Shown: in pieces, positions 9,422-17,680 of the stretch
How positions within the stretch are numbered: the stretch's first letter is position 1
How the letters are laid out: every line of letters begins with the position of its first letter
Assembly: GCA_900316265.1 (NCBI GenBank)
Contig: ONCH01000028.1
Span: forward strand, 1 to 52,587
Reading direction: 5' to 3'
Origin: an uncultured Prevotellaceae bacterium
GTDB lineage: Bacteria; Bacteroidota; Bacteroidia; Bacteroidales; Bacteroidaceae
Length of the DNA: 52,587 bases
The notes under the pieces: generated by a model
The model's database searches: none
Seen by the model: the letters and a program-made list of their open reading frames with translations, nothing else
Told to the model about the DNA's origin: nothing
Translations under genes and position numbers: made by a program

Positions 9422-10009
9422 TTATCGTCTGAACACACTGACAACGCCAAAAGGGCCTGTTGTGGATGCTACATACTTATCGAGTCCACGATCATCCTCT
9501 TCACCATTTTGGACAATACCGCCATTGTTCATATCATACTTCTTGCCACACTTTCCACAAGTGGCAATACCACTGCTTTCCATCGTGACGCGATAGTTGG
9601 GATTGACAGTATTGTTCTCTCGGCGCACACAGTTGGGACACTGCACGTCATAACCTACGAAACCACCATTAACGCCATCCGTATTCAGTGTCTGGAATCC
9701 CACAATGATGCCGTTGTTCAGACCAAGAATGAACTTAGCCTCTACTTCTTCAGCCGTTTCTATCTGCTCTGATTTCATACCCAGGCTACTCTCAAAAACC
9801 AGATAGCGCGCACCTGCACGTGTTTTCTCAGAGATCAAACAGAACACGCCACGCGAATTAGCATCCAAAGCCGAAGCTAACGTAGCATCGTTATGAATCA
9901 TGTTGTTATACGAGAAACGGCATGCATGGGTAGAGTATTCTTCATCAGCCTTGCAACTCGTCAAGAGCCAAAAGCTAAAAGCCCAAAACCAAAAGCCAAG
10001 GTTTCTCAT
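9422..10009 (-). CDS. Zinc-ribbon-like lipoprotein in the argH operon
   Basis: This 195-residue protein has a lipoprotein signal ending LLTSC (Cys19), then about 100 residues without recognised motifs. A four-cysteine ribbon follows: C124-P-N-C127 and C151-G-K-C154. The two CxxC knuckles suggest bound zinc; the spacing does not match a Rieske centre, which needs two histidines. Its ATG overlaps the argH stop by 4 bases, so translation is probably coupled. Why a lipoprotein follows argH is unknown. Confidence 0.6.
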   Translation of the reverse strand: MRNLGFWFWAFSFWLLTSCKADEEYSTHACRFSYNNMIHNDATLASALDANSRGVFCLISEKTRAGARYLVFESSLGMKSEQIETAEEVEAKFILGLNNGIIVGFQTLNTDGVNGGFVGYDVQCPNCVRRENNTVNPNYRVTMESSGIATCGKCGKKYDMNNGGIVQNGEEDDRGLDKYVASTTGPFGVVSVFRR

Positions 10010-11343
10010 GCTAACAGTTTTTTCTCTGCATCCTTCATTCGCTCGAAGGCAAAACCTTCGAGAACACTATGCATTAGCGCTGATATGCGGTCGTTACACA
10101 GGTTGCCGATAGAGCCCTCATGGGTATGGTGGATATCCTTGTTAGGACGGAAAGTGCCTGCCTCAATATCAAGACCTACCTTCTTGTAAGCATCACGGAA
10201 GGGCAAACCTTCCGCAGCAAGACGATTTACTTCCTCCACAGAGAACATCGGATCGTACATGGGATTGTCGAGGATGTCCTCGCGCACTTCTATCTTATTA
10301 ATAATGTAGGCAGCCATCTGCAAGCAATCCTTCAGTTCGTCGAAGGCTGGCAGGAACACCTCCTTGATGATTTGCAAATCACGGAAATAGCCTACTGGTA
10401 AGTTATTCATGATAAGTGTTACCTGTTGTGGCAGTGCCTGCAGTTTGTTACACTTGGCACGAATTAGTTCGAAGACGTCAGGATTCTTCTTATGGGGCAT
10501 AATGCTCGAGCCCGTGGTACACTCCTTGGGAAGCTTCACGAACGAGAAGTTCTGCGAGTTGAACAGACAGGCGTCGAAAGCCATCTTTGCCAATGTGCCC
10601 GCAATGGTAGCCAGTGCAAAACCTACGTTGCGTTCCGTCTTACCACGTCCCATCTGGGCATAAACGACATTATAGTTCATGGAGTCGAAACCCAACAGGT
10701 CGGTAGTCATCTGACGGTTCAGCGGGAACGATGAACCATAACCAGCGGCACTACCGAGGGGATTGCGGTTAGTCATTTTATAAGCTGCCTGCAGGAAGAG
10801 CATATCGTCTGTCAACGACTCTGCATAGGCACCAAACCACAGACCGAACGACGACGGCATAGCCACCTGAAGATGGGTATAGCCAGGCATCAGCACATGC
10901 TTGTACTGCTCACTCTTCTGGATGAGTTCGTCGAAGAGCACCTTAACAGCCTCAGCTACCTCCATCAGTTCGTGACGGGTAAAGAGTTTCAGGTCCACCA
11001 ACACCTGGTCATTGCGACTGCGGCCAGAATGTATTTTCTTGCCCATATCGCCCAACTTACGGGTTAGCATCAGTTCCACCTGAGAGTGGACATCTTCGAC
11101 ACCCTCCTCAATCTGGAACTCGCCATGCTCAGCCATCTGGTAGATATTTTTCAATTCTGCCAGCAACTGAGGCAGTTCATCATGACCAATGAGTCCAATA
11201 CTCTCCAGCATGGTGATATGGGCCATAGAGCCCAACACATCATACTTGGCAAGATAGAGATCCATCTCACGGTCGCGACCTACGGTGAAGCGTTCAATCT
11301 CAGCATTCACCTCGAAATTCTTTTCCCAAAGTTTATTTGCCAT
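10006..11343 (-). CDS. argH: Argininosuccinate lyase
   Basis: ArgH splits argininosuccinate into arginine and fumarate, the last step of arginine synthesis, in the cytoplasm. The 445-residue length is normal. Key family segments are HSGRSRNDQV at residues 105-114, GYTHLQVAMP with His156, NPLGSAAGYGSSFPL near residues 194-207, and the fumarase/lyase superfamily signature GSSIMPHKKNPD at 278-289 with the catalytic serine. The gene is in a tight operon: the upstream SRPBCC stop overlaps its start by one base, and its stop overlaps the lipoprotein ATG. Confidence 0.96.
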   Translation of the reverse strand: MANKLWEKNFEVNAEIERFTVGRDREMDLYLAKYDVLGSMAHITMLESIGLIGHDELPQLLAELKNIYQMAEHGEFQIEEGVEDVHSQVELMLTRKLGDMGKKIHSGRSRNDQVLVDLKLFTRHELMEVAEAVKVLFDELIQKSEQYKHVLMPGYTHLQVAMPSSFGLWFGAYAESLTDDMLFLQAAYKMTNRNPLGSAAGYGSSFPLNRQMTTDLLGFDSMNYNVVYAQMGRGKTERNVGFALATIAGTLAKMAFDACLFNSQNFSFVKLPKECTTGSSIMPHKKNPDVFELIRAKCNKLQALPQQVTLIMNNLPVGYFRDLQIIKEVFLPAFDELKDCLQMAAYIINKIEVREDILDNPMYDPMFSVEEVNRLAAEGLPFRDAYKKVGLDIEAGTFRPNKDIHHTHEGSIGNLCNDRISALMHSVLEGFAFERMKDAEKKLLA

Positions 11344-11756
11344 TATACAAAAGGAATTTGTGATAATGCATCAGCAATTTTCTCTACACCATCCTGCAAG
11401 GGACCACTGACCATCCCTTTCAGCATAAAGGGGATGTCGGCCTTGACTGTGACCTTCATCTTCGACTCAGTAGCAGTGACGGGCAGCACCTGAATCCACA
11501 GGTTAAAAGGCATCGGCGACTGCTCGGTCTCGAACTTCACACACTTATTCTCTTCACGCTCACAGATGCGCAACTTGATGGTACCTACGGGCGATACGCT
11601 GACCTGCACGGAGTCGCTATCAAACTGGAAATCCTGCAACTTATCCTGAGGAACACGGTCGCGTACACGCTCCAGATTGCTCAGGTCACTGATATTACGA
11701 TACACATCCTCTACGGGATAGGGTATCTGCTTGACGCTACTTTCAAACTTTGTCAT
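11343..11756 (-). CDS. SRPBCC-fold (START-like) protein
   Basis: This 137-residue protein has the START/polyketide-cyclase-like pattern: FESSVKQIPYPVEDVYRNISDLSNLERV at the N-terminus, beta strands in the middle, and a long C-terminal helix (GPLQDGVEKIADALSQI). The fold makes a hydrophobic pocket, but the ligand cannot be told from sequence. I chose the ATG at 11756 over the upstream one at 11765 because it forms a 4-base ATGA overlap with the pyrE stop. It sits between pyrE and argH in one operon. Confidence 0.75.
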   Translation of the reverse strand: MTKFESSVKQIPYPVEDVYRNISDLSNLERVRDRVPQDKLQDFQFDSDSVQVSVSPVGTIKLRICEREENKCVKFETEQSPMPFNLWIQVLPVTATESKMKVTVKADIPFMLKGMVSGPLQDGVEKIADALSQIPFV

Positions 11757-12385
11757 TTCTTCCAATTTGAGGGGTCCTTACGCCATTCTTTCAACACTTC
11801 AAGGTCTTCAGCCTTGATATATCCGGTCTCAGCAGCCTGCTCGAGAACAGCATTGTAATCGCTCAGCGTGATGAGTTTAACGCCTGCCTCACGGAAAGCC
11901 TCCTCAGCAACAGGGAAACCGTATGTAAACGAGGCTACCATACCGATGACCTCCACACCATACTGGCGCAGGGCCTCAACAGCCTTCAGGCTAGAGCCAC
12001 CCGTAGAGATAAGGTCTTCTACGACAATGACCTTAGCGCCCTTTTTCAGTTCACCTTCTACCTGGTTACCCATACCATGATCTTTTGGCTTCGGACGAAC
12101 GTAAGCATAGGGCAGTCCCAGTTCGTCAGCGACCAATGCGCCCTGAGCGATAGCACCCGTGGCAACGCCTGCCACAGCCTCGGCTTCAGGGAAGTTCTGC
12201 TGGATAGCATGGCAGAGTTCGAGTTTGACAAACGAACGTACATCGGCATATCCCAATGTCTTACGATTGTCAGTATAGATAGGTGAATGCCAACCACTGG
12301 CCCATGTAAACGGGTCGTTGGGTTGTAACTTGATGGCCTCAATATCCATCAGTTTCTGTGCAAATTGTTTCTTAATCGTATCCAT
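11753..12385 (-). CDS. pyrE: Orotate phosphoribosyltransferase
   Basis: PyrE joins orotate to PRPP to make OMP in pyrimidine synthesis. The 210-residue protein has the substrate loop RPKPKDHG at residues 97-104 and the PRPP-binding motif VVEDLISTGGSSL at 121-133. An in-frame ATG exists 21 bases upstream, but the start at 12385 (MDTIKKQFAQKL) matches the family N-terminus and sits a sensible 18 bases after a TAnnTTTG element. It is first in the operon pyrE-SRPBCC-argH-lipoprotein, which links pyrimidine and arginine synthesis (shared carbamoyl phosphate). Confidence 0.95.
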   Translation of the reverse strand: MDTIKKQFAQKLMDIEAIKLQPNDPFTWASGWHSPIYTDNRKTLGYADVRSFVKLELCHAIQQNFPEAEAVAGVATGAIAQGALVADELGLPYAYVRPKPKDHGMGNQVEGELKKGAKVIVVEDLISTGGSSLKAVEALRQYGVEVIGMVASFTYGFPVAEEAFREAGVKLITLSDYNAVLEQAAETGYIKAEDLEVLKEWRKDPSNWKK

Positions 12386-12403
12386 GTCTCTACAATTTTG
12401 GCG

Positions 12404-12411
12404 CAAAGGTA
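12404..12411 (-). promoter_or_regulatory. -7 element for the pyrE operon
   Basis: Minus-strand TACCTTTG, 18 bases upstream of the pyrE ATG. Confidence 0.6.
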
Positions 12412-12448
12412 CGAAAAAAAAGGGGAATACTTTTGTAGCATCTGCATT

Positions 12449-12481
12449 TTTTTAATTTTTAATTTTTAATTTTTAATTTTT
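12449..12481. repeat. 7-bp tandem repeat (AATTTTT)n upstream of the thiamin operon promoter
   Basis: About four to five copies of a TTTTTAA heptamer lie between the divergent pyrE and thiamin-operon promoters. It may act as an upstream AT-rich element or be a simple-sequence spacer. Confidence 0.55.
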
Positions 12482-12486
12482 CTTCG

Positions 12487-12494
12487 TACCTTTG
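12487..12494 (+). promoter_or_regulatory. -7 element for the thiamin operon
   Basis: TACCTTTG followed by CAC, just before the TPP riboswitch. Confidence 0.6.
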
Positions 12495-12514
12495 CACCCG
12501 ATTTAGCAAAGTGC

Positions 12515-12602
12515 TTGTCAAGGGGTGCTCACTATTGTGGGCTGAGATGATACCCTTCAGAACCTGATACGGATAATGCCGGCGTAGGGATGATAGAGTA
12601 AC
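12515..12602 (+). promoter_or_regulatory. TPP riboswitch (THI element)
   Basis: The THI-box signatures are present in order: AGGGGTGCTC in the first stem, GGGCTGAGATGATACCCTT with the conserved CTGAGA, ACCTGATACGGATAATGCC, and the closing GGCGTAGGGATGA. It sits about 50 bases upstream of a TonB receptor start, ahead of a transporter and thiamin pyrophosphokinase. It should turn the operon down when thiamin pyrophosphate is plentiful. Confidence 0.93.
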
Positions 12603-12651
12603 ACAGAACAACCCCTTATTGTATTAGTTATTAATAAATAAGGTAAAAGAA

Positions 12652-14925
12652 ATGAGAACATTTTTCATGATGGCACTGATGGGCGTAGCGACTGCCCATG
12701 CCGCCGTAGTGGACACACAGTTGGACACGCTGAAAAGCGTAGAGTTGCAGGACGTACAGGTCGTATCGACGCGAGCTTCGCGCAAGACGCCGATGGCCTT
12801 TACCAACATGAACAAGGAACAGCTGAAGGCCGTCAACTACGGCAAGGACGTTCCCTTCCTGCTGTCGTTGACACCCTCTGTGACGATGACCTCAGACGCC
12901 GGTAACGGCATCGGCTACACTTCGTTGCGTGTGCGTGGTACCGACCCCAGCCGTATCAACATCACGGCCAATGGCATCCCCATGAACGATGCCGAGAGTG
13001 CCCAGCTCTACTGGGTCAACATGGGCGACTTCGCCAGCAGTGTGCAGTCTATGCAGATACAGCGTGGTGTAGGAACATCCACCAACGGTTCCGGTGCCTT
13101 TGGTGCATCGTTGAATATGCAGACAGACAACATCGGTACAGAGCCTTACTTTGGCGTGGACCTCAGCGGTGGCAGCTACTACAGCCATAAGGAGACGTTG
13201 CGTTTCGGCACGGGTCTCATCAATAATCACTGGGGTATTCAGGGCCGTCTGTCGAACATCGGATCAAAAGGTTATCTCGATCGTGCCTCAACCAAGTTGA
13301 ACAGCTATTTCCTGCAGGCTGGCTGGTTTGGCGACAACACCGTAGTAAAATTCATCACCTTCAATGGCATAGAAGAGACATACCACGCTTGGAACTACAC
13401 GTCAAAGTACGAACAGGAGCTCTACGGTCGCACCTACAACTCCTGCGGTGAATACTACGATGCCGACGGCAACACGCGCTATTACGACAACCAGACGGAC
13501 AACTACCACCAGCAGAACTATCAGCTCATCTGGAATCAGCGTCTCAACAACGTACTGAGTTTCAATGCAGCACTGCACTACACCAAGGGACAAGGCTACT
13601 ATGAGGAGTACAAGCGCAAGCGCACCCTGTTCGAATACGACCTGGACAACGCCAAGACATGGGCTAAAAGCGACCTGGTACGCCAGAAGAAGATGGACAA
13701 CGACTTCTATGGTGCCGTAGCCTCCATTCAGTATGACAACAAGAGCAACCTGCAGGCAACCGTAGGTGGCGGCTGGAACAAATACGATGGCGATCACTTC
13801 GGACTGGTCAAGTGGGTCAAGAGTCCCGTCGACGCTCTGCTGCCAGATCACAAATACTATGACAACAATACCAAGAAGACAGACTTCAACGTGTATGGTA
13901 AGGTGACCTACGAATTCCTGCGCGGACTGAATGCCTACGTCGACCTGCAATACCGTCATGTGGGCGTCAAGATGGAAGGACCCACGGACGAAATCAACTG
14001 GGACAACAACCAACGCATCGTCTACGACATGGACAAGTCGTTCAACTTCTTCAACCCCAAGTTCGGAATCAACTACGACATCACACCCAACCACAAGGTG
14101 TATGCTTCGTACGCCATCGCTCACAAGGAGCCTACCCGCAACAACTTCGAGAACAATATCAATGCCGAACTGGAGATGCCCAAGGCTGAGCGTCTGAACG
14201 ACCTGGAGCTTGGATACAAGTACCAGAGCAAGGTGTTCACGGCTGGTGCCAACTTCTACTGGATGGACTACAAAGACCAGTTTGTGCTGACAGGCGAAAT
14301 CGACAAGATTGGCGAGGCCATCACTCGCAACGTAGACAAGAGCTACCGCCTCGGTGTAGAAGTAGAGGCAGCGCTGAAGCCCGTCGACTGGTTCCGCTGG
14401 GATGTCAATGCCACATGGGCGAAGAACCAAGTGAAGGGCATCACCGTGAAACTGACGGACAATAGTGTTGCCGACTTGGGTGACCAACCGCTAGCTTTCT
14501 CGCCCGACTGGATTGTCAACAACATCTTCACCTTCAACTACAAGGGTCTGAATGCCAGCATCCAGAGCCAGTACATCAGCGAACAGTACATGACCAACAC
14601 GGGTTTCAAGAGCTACAAGACGCTCGACGACAATGGTCAGCCTACTGATGTCAGCATGATGCTCGACGGACATTTCGTTACCAATATCGACCTGTCTTAC
14701 AACTTCAAGTTGCCTAAGCTGGGCATTAAAGATGCCACCATTGGTGTGACGCTCTACAACCTGTTCTCAGCTGAGTACGACAACAACGGATGGGCCGCTC
14801 CTGCTTACGAGAAGGAGAATGGCAAGGTCGTTGCCACAGGTTGGGGCACCTCTGACCTCTATGAGGCAGGCTTTGCCCCCTCTGCTCCATTCAATATGAT
14901 GGCACATCTCTCAGTCAATTTCTAA
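12652..14925 (+). CDS. TonB-dependent outer-membrane receptor, probably for thiamin
   Basis: This 757-residue receptor has a signal peptide (MRTFFMMALMGVATAHA), a TonB-box-like ELQDVQVVSTRA segment and a plug domain (VPFLLSLTPSVTMTSDAGNGIGYTSLRVRGTDPSRINITANGIPMND). A beta-barrel with many aromatic strand ends follows and finishes in NMMAHLSVNF. Substrate is inferred from context: it is the first gene behind a TPP riboswitch and is followed by a PnuC-type transporter and thiamin pyrophosphokinase. Outer-membrane thiamin receptors in this arrangement are known in Bacteroides. Confidence 0.9.
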   Translation: MRTFFMMALMGVATAHAAVVDTQLDTLKSVELQDVQVVSTRASRKTPMAFTNMNKEQLKAVNYGKDVPFLLSLTPSVTMTSDAGNGIGYTSLRVRGTDPSRINITANGIPMNDAESAQLYWVNMGDFASSVQSMQIQRGVGTSTNGSGAFGASLNMQTDNIGTEPYFGVDLSGGSYYSHKETLRFGTGLINNHWGIQGRLSNIGSKGYLDRASTKLNSYFLQAGWFGDNTVVKFITFNGIEETYHAWNYTSKYEQELYGRTYNSCGEYYDADGNTRYYDNQTDNYHQQNYQLIWNQRLNNVLSFNAALHYTKGQGYYEEYKRKRTLFEYDLDNAKTWAKSDLVRQKKMDNDFYGAVASIQYDNKSNLQATVGGGWNKYDGDHFGLVKWVKSPVDALLPDHKYYDNNTKKTDFNVYGKVTYEFLRGLNAYVDLQYRHVGVKMEGPTDEINWDNNQRIVYDMDKSFNFFNPKFGINYDITPNHKVYASYAIAHKEPTRNNFENNINAELEMPKAERLNDLELGYKYQSKVFTAGANFYWMDYKDQFVLTGEIDKIGEAITRNVDKSYRLGVEVEAALKPVDWFRWDVNATWAKNQVKGITVKLTDNSVADLGDQPLAFSPDWIVNNIFTFNYKGLNASIQSQYISEQYMTNTGFKSYKTLDDNGQPTDVSMMLDGHFVTNIDLSYNFKLPKLGIKDATIGVTLYNLFSAEYDNNGWAAPAYEKENGKVVATGWGTSDLYEAGFAPSAPFNMMAHLSVNF

Positions 14926-14931
14926 TCGACC

Positions 14932-15516
14932 ATGAATATTTTGGAAGCCTATTGGCTGGACATACTGACCACGATACTCGGCCTGATATACATCTGGCTG
15001 GAGTATCGGGCCAGTATTGCCTTATGGTTTATAGGCATCATCATGCCCGCCCTTGACATCATCCTCTACTGGCAGCACGGTCTGTATGGTGATGCAGGTA
15101 TGGCATGCTACTACACGCTGGCTGCAGTCTATGGACTCTTTGTATGGAAATTTGCGAAGACACGCAAAAAGAAAGAGCCACTCCCCATCACCCACATGCC
15201 CCTCAGCAAGTATCTGCCCGCCACACTGTTCTTCTTTGCTGCGTGGGGCGCCACCTACTACGTGCTTATCACGTGGACCAACTCTACCGTTCCCCTACTC
15301 GACTCCTTCACCAATGCGCTGTCGTTTGTCGGCATGTGGGCGTTGGCACGCAAATATATCGAGCAGTGGTTCTTCTGGATTGTCGTCGACGTGGTCTGCT
15401 GCATGCTCTACGTACAGAAAGGTATTCCCTTCAAGGCAGGTCTCTACGGACTCTATGTCGTCATCGCTATAGCAGGATATTTCAAATGGAAAAAACTTTC
15501 GACGCAGTCATCATAG
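14932..15516 (+). CDS. pnuT: PnuC-family (PnuT-type) thiamin transporter
   Basis: This 194-residue protein has about six to seven hydrophobic segments and the PnuC-family character: an early WLEYRASIALWFIGIIM segment, repeated W/Y/N-rich membrane helices and a short charged cytoplasmic loop (AKTRKKKEP). PnuC-type carriers move unphosphorylated vitamins by facilitated diffusion and rely on a kinase to trap them. The kinase here is the overlapping thiamin pyrophosphokinase gene. It starts 6 bases after the receptor stop. Confidence 0.88.
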   Translation: MNILEAYWLDILTTILGLIYIWLEYRASIALWFIGIIMPALDIILYWQHGLYGDAGMACYYTLAAVYGLFVWKFAKTRKKKEPLPITHMPLSKYLPATLFFFAAWGATYYVLITWTNSTVPLLDSFTNALSFVGMWALARKYIEQWFFWIVVDVVCCMLYVQKGIPFKAGLYGLYVVIAIAGYFKWKKLSTQSS

Positions 15517-16100
15517 CCAACGGAGCGTTTCCCACGCACGCCGTACCGTTGAACATTCTCCACCATGCAGCGCATCTCATTGCCTGCGACGGAGCCATCA
15601 CCCCCCTCCTGTTGGAGGGATTGGGGGAGGCTGTTATCATTGGCGACGGCGACAGCGTGCCTGCCGAATACCGCAATCGTCTTATCCAGATTGACGAGCA
15701 GGACGACAACGACCTGACGAAAGCCACGCGCTACTGCATGGAGCATGGCTGGAAGCGCATCGCCTACCTGGGCTGTACAGGCAAGCGCGAAGACCACACC
15801 TTAGGAAACATCTCGCTACTCATGCGCTACTACCGCGACATGGATGTCGAAGGCATCCTGTATACCGATTACGGCTTCTTCACTCCTGCCCACGGCCATC
15901 GCACCTTTCTTTCTATGAAAGGCCAGCAGGTCAGCATCATCAATTTCGGCAGCCATCAGCTCACCTCCACAGGTCTTCGCTGGGATGCCTACAACTTCTC
16001 CGAGTGGTGGCAGGGCACCCTCAACGAATCCCTCGGCGACTCCTTCTCTCTCCAGGCCGACGGCTACTACCTGGTCTACCAGACTTACGACGTCAAGTAA
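15486..16100 (+). CDS. Thiamin pyrophosphokinase
   Basis: TPK transfers pyrophosphate from ATP to thiamin, making the cofactor TPP and trapping imported thiamin. The 204-residue product shows IACDGAITPLL, IIGDGDSVP, the DEQDDNDLTKA motif and GCTGKREDHTLGNISLL, all in family order. The ATG at 15486 lies inside the end of the transporter gene (31-base overlap), so coupling is likely. A GC-rich palindromic repeat occupies 15601-15632 inside the frame and encodes part of the loop between the first two motifs. See the repeat entry. Confidence 0.93.
   Translation: MEKTFDAVIIANGAFPTHAVPLNILHHAAHLIACDGAITPLLLEGLGEAVIIGDGDSVPAEYRNRLIQIDEQDDNDLTKATRYCMEHGWKRIAYLGCTGKREDHTLGNISLLMRYYRDMDVEGILYTDYGFFTPAHGHRTFLSMKGQQVSIINFGSHQLTSTGLRWDAYNFSEWWQGTLNESLGDSFSLQADGYYLVYQTYDVK
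15601..15632 (-). repeat. GC-rich palindromic repeat inside the thiamin pyrophosphokinase frame
   Basis: Read on the minus strand it starts AGCCTCCCCCAATCCC and ends GGAGGGGGG, matching the repeats at 28748-28781, 29573-29607 and 30426-30467. It stays in frame and encodes PLLLEGLGEA. Confidence 0.65.
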
Positions 16101-16518
16101 CCAGCAACGAAAGATTTCCACCTTTTTCTTTGTTGCTTCGGAAAATTCCTATAAATTTGCGACGTATTTCTACCGCAGGGAATTTACGAGGCTTTATTTT
16201 TGCCACATCGTGGACATAGTTGACAAGGGAAGTTGCCGACCTCACGGTTATTGGAAGCAACGGGCCAGCGGGGCGGCACAACTCCAGTCGGAGGTGCAGG
16301 TGAGCAAGCAGGCCACCAGTGTGAGACTGAAGTAATAAATGAAAAAAAACGTCGTATGGTGTAGTGATTGGTATGATAAATGCATTAAAAGTGCCCTTAA
16401 AGTAATAAAGTAATAAGTAATATTGGTCTTTTAAAAAAGTTTCCACAGACTCCTCGCGAGCCAGTGGAAACTCTAAAAAGATAACCTTTAAAAACACCAA
16501 ACATACAAGCTATTTGAT
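16101..16518. other. Intergenic region with a promoter-like element and terminators
   Basis: No confident gene. An AGCAACGAAAG / CTTTGTTGCT hairpin near 16103-16139 may end the thiamin operon. TTTG at 16129-16132 and TAAATTTG at 16152-16159 are 19 bases apart, as in a Bacteroidetes promoter, so a short transcript toward 16438 is possible. A frame from GTG 16211 to 16335 and a 24-codon frame from ATG 16339 to 16413 are open, but neither is recognised. Confidence 0.4.
16439..16471 (-). terminator. Terminator of the HU/smalltalk operon
   Basis: Arms GTTTCCAC / GTGGAAAC; on the minus strand they are followed by TTTTTT. It lies about 50 bases past the smalltalk stop codon. Confidence 0.7.
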
Positions 16519-16632
16519 TCAGAATAGCGGGCCTCGTCCCATGCAGCTGGTAGTGGTCAAAGCCGTGGCAGCGGCAGTGATGGCGGCTACGAGCACCTTT
16601 AGCAAGATTTCCCAGAAGCGATTTTTGTTCAT
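16519..16632 (-). CDS. 'Smalltalk' small membrane-type protein
   Basis: A 37-residue frame reads MNKNRFWEILLKVLVAAITA and continues with a hydrophobic stretch ending TTTSCMG. It matches the 'smalltalk' protein pattern known from Bacteroidales: a short Lys/Asn start, one hydrophobic helix with small residues, and a late Cys. Members are typically found just downstream of HU-family proteins, as here. A strong ribosome site (GGGAGGTGAACC) precedes the ATG. The role of the family is not known. It starts 18 bases after the HU-related gene stop. Confidence 0.8.
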   Translation of the reverse strand: MNKNRFWEILLKVLVAAITAAATALTTTSCMGRGPLF

Positions 16633-16650
16633 GGTTCACCTCCCTTCTGC

Positions 16651-17079
16651 TTAAGGTTCTTTGACGATGCGGTTCTCGGGCAGCTCCTCGAGCTTCAGAC
16701 CATCCAGGAACACCTTCGAGCGGTTGCCCGTGGCGTCAGCCTTGGTCTCTGGCTGGAAGATGATGTGCGCACCCTTGATGTGCTCCCTGGAGTTGAACTT
16801 CTTCGCGGTGGGTGCACCCTTCGACTCGATGCCGATCTTAAACCATCCCAGACCTTCGATGACCACGCGCTTGCCTTCCTGACACTGGCGCTGCAGCACA
16901 TCGACCATTTCGCGAATGACGGCACGCACGTCACTCTCCTTGGCGGTGGCGTTGCGCTCAACGATGCGTGCGATGTCGCGCGTATTCAGCGTGGTTACGT
17001 ACTTGGCGCGTGCGTACCACTTGCCTGAGCGCTTGGTGCCCGTCGACTGGTCCTGGTGGAGTGCATAAAATAGTGACAT
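16651..17079 (-). CDS. HU-related DNA-binding protein, paralogue 1
   Basis: This 142-residue protein is of the larger HU/IHF-related type found in Bacteroidetes. The HU-like core includes RDIARIVERNATAKESDVRAVIREMVDVLQRQCQEGKRVVIEGLGWFKIGIESKG, with the long beta arm region after it. It has an N-terminal extension (LFYALHQDQSTGTKRSGKWYARA) not found in ordinary HU. It is most similar to paralogue 2 next door, sharing QDQSTGTKRSGK.YARA. It precedes the smalltalk gene and probably shares its transcript. Confidence 0.82.
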   Translation of the reverse strand: MSLFYALHQDQSTGTKRSGKWYARAKYVTTLNTRDIARIVERNATAKESDVRAVIREMVDVLQRQCQEGKRVVIEGLGWFKIGIESKGAPTAKKFNSREHIKGAHIIFQPETKADATGNRSKVFLDGLKLEELPENRIVKEP

Positions 17080-17142
17080 ACTCTCTTTCCTTTCTTTTCG
17101 TTAGTTAAACATAGGTTCTTTCTCTCTCTCTTGCCCTAATGG

Positions 17143-17559
17143 TTAGGGCTCAGGCTCAGGCGGTGCATACTGGGGCAGTTCCTTGACGGAGACACCGTCC
17201 AGCAGCGGCTTCTGATGGTTCTTACGTTCTGGAGTGAACACGACGTGCGCACCGACAATCTTCTCCCTGGGGTCGAACGCTTCGTAGGATGCTGCGCCCT
17301 TCGACTCCAGCCCGATCTTGAAGGTACCCAGTCCGTTCAGCTTTACGGACTTCGAGTCCTGCATCTGCTGAGTCATGACCTGAACCACCTCATTGATGAC
17401 GGCTTCAATGTCGGCGCTCTTCACCGTGCAGTTGCGCTGCACCTCTTTGCAAAACTCGTCGTACTCCATCACGCCCACGGGCACGGCACGTGCGTAGAAC
17501 TTACCTGAACGCTTGGTTCCCGTTGACTGGTCCTGATGAATGCGATACATTACTGGCAT
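17143..17559 (-). CDS. HU-related DNA-binding protein, paralogue 2
   Basis: This 138-residue protein has the same layout as paralogue 1: N-terminal MYRIHQDQSTGTKRSGKFYARA, helical pair (EFCKEVQRNCTVKSADIEAVINEVVQVMTQQM), then KLNGLGTFKIGLESKGAASYEAFDPREKIVGAHVVFTPE. The C-terminus ends in a proline/glutamate tail (PPEPEP). It has its own promoter at 17608-17640 with a 16-base block also seen before paralogue 3. The 63-base gap to paralogue 1 suggests co-transcription. Confidence 0.82.
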   Translation of the reverse strand: MPVMYRIHQDQSTGTKRSGKFYARAVPVGVMEYDEFCKEVQRNCTVKSADIEAVINEVVQVMTQQMQDSKSVKLNGLGTFKIGLESKGAASYEAFDPREKIVGAHVVFTPERKNHQKPLLDGVSVKELPQYAPPEPEP

Positions 17560-17607
17560 AATGGTTGATTAATTTAGTTAAACATAGGGTTAATAATTCT
17601 CACAATG

Positions 17608-17640
17608 CAAAGGTACAAAAAAAGGGTACCCTAAGTCAAG
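17608..17640 (-). promoter_or_regulatory. Promoter of HU paralogue 2 with shared CTTGACTTAGGGTACC block
   Basis: On the minus strand TTGAC at 17635-17639 and TACCTTTG at 17608-17615 are about 20 bases apart. The block CTTGACTTAGGGTACC is identical to that at 18184-18199. AGGGTACCCT at 17623-17632 is a palindrome. Confidence 0.6.
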
Positions 17641-17680
17641 TGTTTCGCCATTTTTTTTCTTCCCTTCCCATTTTTTTTTC

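Noticed and set aside
13402-14487. 361-codon open frame on the minus strand opposite the TonB receptor
   Set aside because: It is a shadow of the receptor gene, with valine/leucine-rich residues typical of an antisense frame and no start signal or homology.
15105-15485. Upstream extension of the thiamin pyrophosphokinase frame
   Set aside because: It lies in the transporter gene in another frame; the kinase motifs begin right after the ATG at 15486.
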